Assembly: GCA_031472005.1 (NCBI GenBank) | Contig: PZJY01000006.1 | Location: 806,001 to 870,000 of the forward strand | DNA length: 64,000 nucleotides | Direction of reading: 5' to 3' | From: Tetracladium setigerum | Lineage: Eukaryota; Ascomycota; Leotiomycetes; Helotiales | Shown: positions 58,464 through 64,000 of the stretch, in pieces | How positions within the stretch are numbered: the first letter of the stretch is position 1 | Layout: every line of letters starts with the position of its first letter | The notes under the pieces: model-generated | Databases searched by the model: none | What the model saw: only the letters and a program-made list of their open reading frames with translations | Told to the model about the DNA's origin: nothing | Translations under genes and position numbers: made by a program

Positions 58464-61133
58464 CTTGATGATCTTAGTTATAAAGATTGGTTTGCAATCC
58501 AAAGGCCCAGATATCGAAAGAGAAAGGTATTTATACCCTCGATGTAGAGTATTTCAAATATTATTTCGATTGATGCCATAGCACGCAATGACCGAAGATA
58601 AGCAAGAACTGAGAAGGAAGGTATGATCTGCGTTGCATAGAAGCCTGAAGATACTAGATGTGCCGTTTATGTTGAAGATGGCATCGTGTAGTACTGATAG
58701 CAGTGAGAAAGCTATACTGCTCTAGGCACTGCCAAGGTAGCATGAATGCAGCACGACAGAGACACGGAAATCTCGCCATCATCTCCGCCGGACCCCCCCC
58801 TCCCCCACGGGGGATGGCAGATGAGATAGGAGAGTAGAGCTACAAGCAATGAAGATCAAAACCGGAGATTGGAAATCTGGGCAAAATCTGGACGCGAAAT
58901 GAAGAATAGGCATATAAATAGAATGTTGAAGGAAAGCTGCCACAAAGGAGAGTGGAACCCAGCTCTCAACTATCAATATCCCCAAGACAAGGTACGCTGT
59001 CTCTTGAGACGGCAACAACATGCCCACACGGCACACTGGACAAACCAAAGGCTTGGGTAGTTTTTCTGCATGGAAGTATCGAATGGAGAAGAAATGTACT
59101 CCGTAGAGAGCAAGGCAATGAGGAGGAGGAGTACGGAGAATGGCCATGCCAAGACAGTAGCTTAGTTTTCAACCAATCAAACCACTGAGCCAAGAAACGT
59201 GTAAGGTGTGACCTCGCCAGCTTTCAACCTCACCTCCCTTCGGCACTTCTATTTCAGGCCTCTTTGTTTCTCTCATTACAACATTTCCACACTTTTGGAT
59301 ATTTGAACATGCCGAAGATTGAACAACAAGAGAATGAAAGTCGCATTACTCAACCAGAATGCCGGTGTAGTTGTGCAACCTCATCTCTTTCAAAGCTCGG
59401 CACTCACCGGAAACGGAGCAAGCATCAAATGTACATACGCTGTACTCCGGTTGTGACCGAAGATACTTCGAGCCGGATATCACTTTTAGGTTACACTGTA
59501 GATGCCATCTCGTTAGCCTCCGAAGATATCAAGCGGTCATTCGGTCAACCGTTCCATACCTACTCTTCTCCATGTTTTATGTAGCCGCTTCTCGAAGGCT
59601 GACCCCACGAGCGGTTGGTGCCCCAGGGATGAAGTGCTCCTTGGCGATTACAAAAAAAACTTTAACAAAGGGCGATTCATCTGTCCAACGTTACTAAGTC
59701 CCTTGATAATGACACAGAGAGACTATACCTGGCTCTCGAAACAATAGATCTTGCACATTGACTTCTTGTGCCCAGGACAATCCAGTCGTTGAGCTACGAG
59801 TAATCTAAATGTGCAGCTTTGTACAATACTATTCCATATATTGGAAAGCTCTCGGGGTTTGGCAAAAATAGAGCAATGTGTAGCCTCTTTACGGAAAGAG
59901 AATACCTCGCTTGACCAGGCGCGAAGCGAAGCGGAATTGAGACAGCCCTGTCAGTTCTGTTTTAAGTGCCTGACCTCTGACCAATATGTATGCAATCTGG
60001 TTCTCCAGATAGGGAGATGTAATAACATTAGATCACTTGGGTTGCCCATCCCATTCTGAATTTTCTGCTGACGATTAACATGTAGTCTGATAATGCGGCT
60101 CAAAGCAACTTGAAAGAAGCACTGTCGACGAGGCCGCTCCAAAAGATTTCAATGAAAGTTCTCGAAGCTCATCCTAGTAACAAATGAACCGTGGGAAAGT
60201 TACAAAAAACGTTCTTGTGTCCCACGTTTGATGAAATGGGGTCAGGAACGACCAACGTCCATCCCAACCTCGAATCGCAGCTGAATAGATCGTGTATCAA
60301 AACTCGATAGGAATTGATGAAGATGAGCAGGATAAAACTAAATGGTTTCGGAGAACGTACAACCTGACAGATCCAACGCCCGAGGACTGGCATTGCTTGG
60401 CCTTGTCGCCACCAATATCTACCAGCAAACAACATATCTTTGGAATTGCTCATGACCTGACCCTCATTCCACGTACACCAGATGGGAATAAGGACAGCAA
60501 TCAATTCCAAATGTTTTGGAGCCGCTTCATCTGGGTTCAGGCGAACATGTCTTTCATTCAACTCTACTAGGGAGGCTGTGTGGCGTGCAAGGTTGGCTGG
60601 ATGGCCGAACAGAAAGGAGATTTATGGCAAATACCAGTCATCTTGTCAGCCACATTACCAAATCACACTTTGTCGTTGATGCTTTCAAGTCGTAGAAGTA
60701 ACACAATTCATGACTGAGATGAAGTCCATCACTACATTGTCATCCCCCGAGCTAGTCAATTCTAACAATGGCAAAACACGAATTATGAGCATTTGAAATT
60801 GTTATTTGTTGCCCCGGAGCTAAAGAGGTGACACCCAGAATATATGAGCTGTTATTCAATCTTTTATGCCAGTCATTCACGACAGTCCTTCGCGTATAAA
60901 AAAAGGGTGGCTGCTCTATGCTTGGTTTGTTTACAACGCGATTGTTCTCACCAACTACTGACAACCTCGAAACCCACGACAATAACTTTTGTTCTCCAAC
61001 GATCTCCTCTTTGTTTCTCCTTTCGTATTAATACTGCCATCTTGCCTGATCATTTCAACTCTTCTCAGGAAGCATCTTCTCCTTGTCTGACCATCATCAC
61101 AATTCCAGAAAGCAAACTCAACTCGCCATCAGC
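58464..61133. other. Long gene-poor stretch
   Basis: No motif or splice chain was found in 2.7 kb. Frames at 59264-59697 (plus), 60169-60561 (minus) and 60292-60570 (plus) overlap one another on opposite strands and look random. A C8/C5...G5 run lies at 58793-58813. The last 200 bases are pyrimidine-rich and serve as leader of the DUF1996 gene. Confidence 0.5.
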
Positions 61134-62871
61134 ATGCGTTTCCAGTATCTCGCCCTTGGAGCTCTGGCAGCTCTAGGTGTTCCAACATCTGCTTTCTTTC
61201 GCCTGCCATGCAAGGCTTCCGTCGTCGTTCAGCGTGCTGACCCTATTGTGAACCCTGGTGGTCTTAGCGGGCATTCTCATACGATCATGGGAGGCAACGG
61301 ATTCGGTTTTGAGTAAGTACAAATCAAGCCCCCTCGATCTGCCATTGGGCATCATCTAAACTCGAAGAACTACCCCGTTGGCACGTCTTGAGAGCTAGAT
61401 GTTGCAGGCAAACCCCATCGATATTGAACATTGCTAATTTAGATACAGGATGGACTACAAATCCACTCAGAAGTCGACCTGCTCCTCATGCACCGTGACT
61501 CAAGACATGTCGAACTACTGGGTTCCTACCCTCTACTACAAGGCCAAGAACGGCAGTTTTATCTCAGTTGGACAAAGCGGTGGAATGACTGTTTACTATC
61601 TGTAAGCCTCTCCTCAAGACAAAGCACAATAGATCAGAAGCTAATCTTTTACAGCCAACGAAGCGACTTCCGAGACCCTGCTTTCAAGGAGGGCATCCAG
61701 GCTTTCCCGAAGGTTTCACCATGCTCGCAGGTGATTCCAGCCTTCGAAGCTTCAACAACATCCCAGAACAAAAGGCTATCAGCTACGCCTGCCTCGGTAC
61801 CAACATGCCAGAAACCAAGGAATTTCCCAAGGTGAACTGCCCCAACGGTCTTCGTTCTCAGGTCTTCTTTCCTTCCTGCTGGGATGGTATCAAATACAGC
61901 CCCAAGGATCAGAAGCAACACTTGGCTTACCCCTCTGGTGTCGACACCGGTTTTTGCTCCCCTCCATTCAACAAGCGACTTATCTCCATCTTCTACGAAG
62001 TTATTTGGAACACCCCCGACTTCAAGGATCTCTGGTACGGCAGTGAACAACCGTTTGTCTGGTCGAATGGCGACCCTACCGGCTACGGATACCATGGCGA
62101 CTTCGTCAACGGCTGGAACATCCCAGTTCTTCAACGCGCCATCAATGAATGCACTGCTGACAGTGGGTTATTGAGGATTGCAAAGTCTTCAAACTGATCA
62201 CTGATGACGCTGCGAACGCATGCAAGATCCCCGTTTCCGTCCACGAAAAGACCTCTGGCGTTCTCTCCGCCCTTCCAGGCTGCAACTCTGTCCAGAAGGG
62301 ACCCGGAAAGGCCATCAAGGAGACAGGATGCGGAGCTCCAACTCATGCTGGTGACCCAATCATGCCTTACACCGATGTCAAGTCCAGAGGCTTCAAGTAC
62401 ATTGGGTGCGGTTCAGACGTTGCCGGCCGCTCCCGCACACTCCCCCAGAGCCAGCTTGACGACCCTGTCGGTATGACAGTTGAACGATGCATCGACCATT
62501 GCAAGACCCAAGGCTTCTCCTTCGCCGGTATGGAATACTCTAAGCAATGCTTCTGCGGCAACAGCATTTCCCAGGACAGACTTCCAGATCCCAAGCGCAT
62601 GGGTAACTGCAACATGCAATGTACTGGAAACGACAAGCAAATCTGCGGTGGCGCCAGCTTGATCTCACTTTACCAAAAGTGCGGTCCAGGAAACTGCGTC
62701 AACGCGGGTGTTCCATTCATCAATGGATCGTTCACCGGTACCGCTCCAAGTTTGGGAAATCTTCTCACCACCAAGCCACTGTCGGGTCCAGTCAAGCTTA
62801 CTACTGTTGGTAGAAGTTTTCGAATCAAACAATTTGTCGATGATGTCTCGCAGACAGATACTGAGGCTTAG
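61134..62871 (+). CDS. Secreted DUF1996-WSC domain protein, two -1 frame breaks
   Basis: Exons 61134-61312, 61443-61601 and 61655-62871 encode about 500 residues. After a signal peptide (LALGALAALGVPTSA) comes the DUF1996 domain: QRADPIVNPGGLSGHSHTIM, STCSSCTVTQDMSNYWVPTL, FTMLAGDSSLRSF, FFPSCWDGIKY, HLAYPSGVD and GYGYHGDFVNGWN. A WSC domain follows (FKYIGCGSDV...MTVERCIDHCK...YSKQCFCGNSI...QICGG). Such proteins are extracellular, probably carbohydrate-binding or oxidative wall-active enzymes. Two -1 frame changes interrupt exon 3: near 61709, at a CCC run between QAFP and EGFTMLAG, and near 62174, at a GGG run between TADSG and VIEDCKVF. Both halves remain family-like on each side, so single missing bases are more likely than decay. 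Introns (130 and 53 nt) are canonical. Confidence 0.9.
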
Positions 62872-63828
62872 AGCATCTTGTAGCTCTGTTTTAAATTGCA
62901 TGCCGTAACGCCTACTGTCGTACTCACGACAGCAACGGACATCTCCCTCTTCTGCCGCAGACTGACATAAGTTACTGGATATCTTATGGCAGATAAATGA
63001 ATCTCTCAACTGGATGTACTTGCTTCTGTCCTGGAGGTTATCTAGATATCTTTATTTTAGAACTTCCAGAAAGATACTGTAACATCTGTCCCTGTGTCCC
63101 GAGATGCTGCTCCCTGTCACGAGACAAATCCGTAGTTTTGGAATCAAAAACCTTTTTCAATAAATATACAAAGTCGTGACTAATATAATGCTTTCTATAA
63201 CTATTAATCCCTGGCTGTGTTTTCTGTAGCGTATTCTTGTTTGTAAAATCAGATTCAAAGCATAGGCCCCGTGGCCTAAAAGACTTGAATCGGCACGCTG
63301 TAAAAGCTGTCATTCCCTGTCAAATTTAAACTAATGGGAGCCATAGCGGATCAACCCATACTTCGTTACATTTCTTTGAGTACTTTGACCAATCCTCATC
63401 CTAATAGCGGAAAGCTTTAACTAGGCTGTTAAATGAGACCCTATGGGCGGCGGGTAGCCATGGCCCCACTCTTATATTTCATGGTGTTCGGAAACTACTG
63501 GTAATATTGTACCATATCAAGAACCTCATCAGTAATAGCCAAGGCAATTATCCATGAATTCAGTGCATACAAATGCTTCTAACAGCATTAAAGGTGTTGC
63601 TGACCTACAAATACATGAAGCTCATAAACTGAGCAGGTCTCTCACAATTCATGCACACCCACCGCTGACCATCATCCTTCCATTAAAAACCTGCCCACGT
63701 AACGGTTAATTAATCTACCCCTACCAGTTTTTAGCCGTCCAACAACTCGGCTTTACTAATCTGCGTCTCAGCTCTGCTCTCTGACATAAGCCCTCTTCTT
63801 TCCTTGCCATCTTCCACCTTCTCCAGGT
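62872..63828. other. Convergent intergenic region
   Basis: 3' flanks of the DUF1996-WSC gene and the partial gene at the right edge. The 91-codon minus frame (63038-63313) has no motif. Confidence 0.5.
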
Positions 63829-64000
63829 TTAGAACGCAGCGGCAGAAGCAAGGATCGCTACTGCTACCGCAAGGCCAATACCCATTAAAACGCCGTTCTT
63901 ACTTCCACCAGTATATTCTATTTCAGTGGATGGTACGGTGGTGGATCCATTGGCTACACCAATACCTCCCGTGGTGGGAGCAGAGCTTGTTCCAGTGGCT
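63829..64000 (-). CDS. C-terminus of a Ser/Thr-rich, probably GPI-anchored protein (partial at window edge)
   Basis: Reading the minus strand from the window edge gives a Thr/Ser/Gly-rich stretch (TGTSSAPTTGGIGVANGSTT), then EYTGGSKNGVLMGIGLAVAVAILASAAAF and a stop at 63831-63829. A small-residue site (GGS), a short spacer and a C-terminal hydrophobic tail with no basic residues after it are the usual GPI-anchor signal. The N-terminal domain lies outside the window, so the family (for example CFEM or a cell-wall enzyme) cannot be told. The fragment is only 56 codons long. Confidence 0.7.
   Translation of the reverse strand, partial: ATGTSSAPTTGGIGVANGSTTVPSTEIEYTGGSKNGVLMGIGLAVAVAILASAAAF

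Noticed and set aside
60169..60570. 130-codon minus and 92-codon plus frames overlapping each other
   Set aside because: They occupy the same DNA on opposite strands and neither resembles a known family.
12240..62180. Programmed -1 ribosomal frameshifting as the cause of the frame breaks
   Set aside because: There are too many unrelated genes, no shared slippery heptamer, and housekeeping genes such as VPS23 and STE2 are not known to need it. Missing bases are simpler.
1..64000. tRNA or rRNA genes
   Set aside because: I scanned by eye for B-box-like GGTTCGAnnCC and conserved rRNA words and found none. A tRNAscan run would be decisive.

Overview
This window is nuclear DNA of a filamentous ascomycete (Pezizomycotina; Leotiomycetes is my low-confidence guess). 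The evidence is short GT-AG introns of about 47-120 nt, fungus-specific genes (STE2-type pheromone receptor, DUF7708, DUF6594, DUF1996-WSC, AAA with an N-terminal DUF7025-like region) and eukaryotic housekeeping genes (RFC1, TFB5, mitochondrial uL16, VPS23, ARL8). I found no rRNA, tRNA, CRISPR array or intact transposon. Gene models were built by hand from splice motifs and reading-frame continuity. Family names rest on recognised motifs, not on database searches.

Layout. 1-9 kb: an enoyl-CoA hydratase/isomerase gene and an 8-exon protein with ten zinc knuckles, separated by long empty stretches. 9-18 kb: an accessory block with a fungal AAA+ ATPase, a DUF7708 protein with a NACHT-like but P-loop-less tail, and a frame-disrupted methyltransferase. 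Two inverted repeats lie inside introns here. 18-21 kb: TA-rich, repeat-rich, gene-free DNA. 20.8-36 kb: mostly conserved genes: a Ser/Thr-rich single-pass membrane protein, TFB5, uL16m and RFC1 (divergent pair), a Kv-beta-like aldo-keto reductase, indoleamine 2,3-dioxygenase and the ESCRT-I subunit VPS23. 36-47 kb: a disordered protein, the alpha-factor receptor STE2, a DUF6594 membrane protein, a small retropepsin-like protein and an unknown protein. 48-64 kb: a secreted PhoD-type phosphatase, a very long gene in which a chymotrypsin-like cysteine-peptidase-like protein runs in frame into the small GTPase ARL8, a fungal orphan-family gene divergent from it, a vanadium haloperoxidase-like PAP2 enzyme, a secreted DUF1996-WSC protein, and the 3' end of a probable GPI-anchored protein at the right edge.

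Two observations stand out. First, the ARL8 GTPase has no start codon of its own and is reached only by splicing from an upstream peptidase-like reading frame, giving a predicted protein of about 1,160 residues. Second, at least ten frame breaks in seven genes all go in the same direction (-1), and most lie at or near short G/C or A runs. That looks like systematic single-base omissions in the assembly rather than biology, and it should be settled before any of these genes is called a pseudogene.
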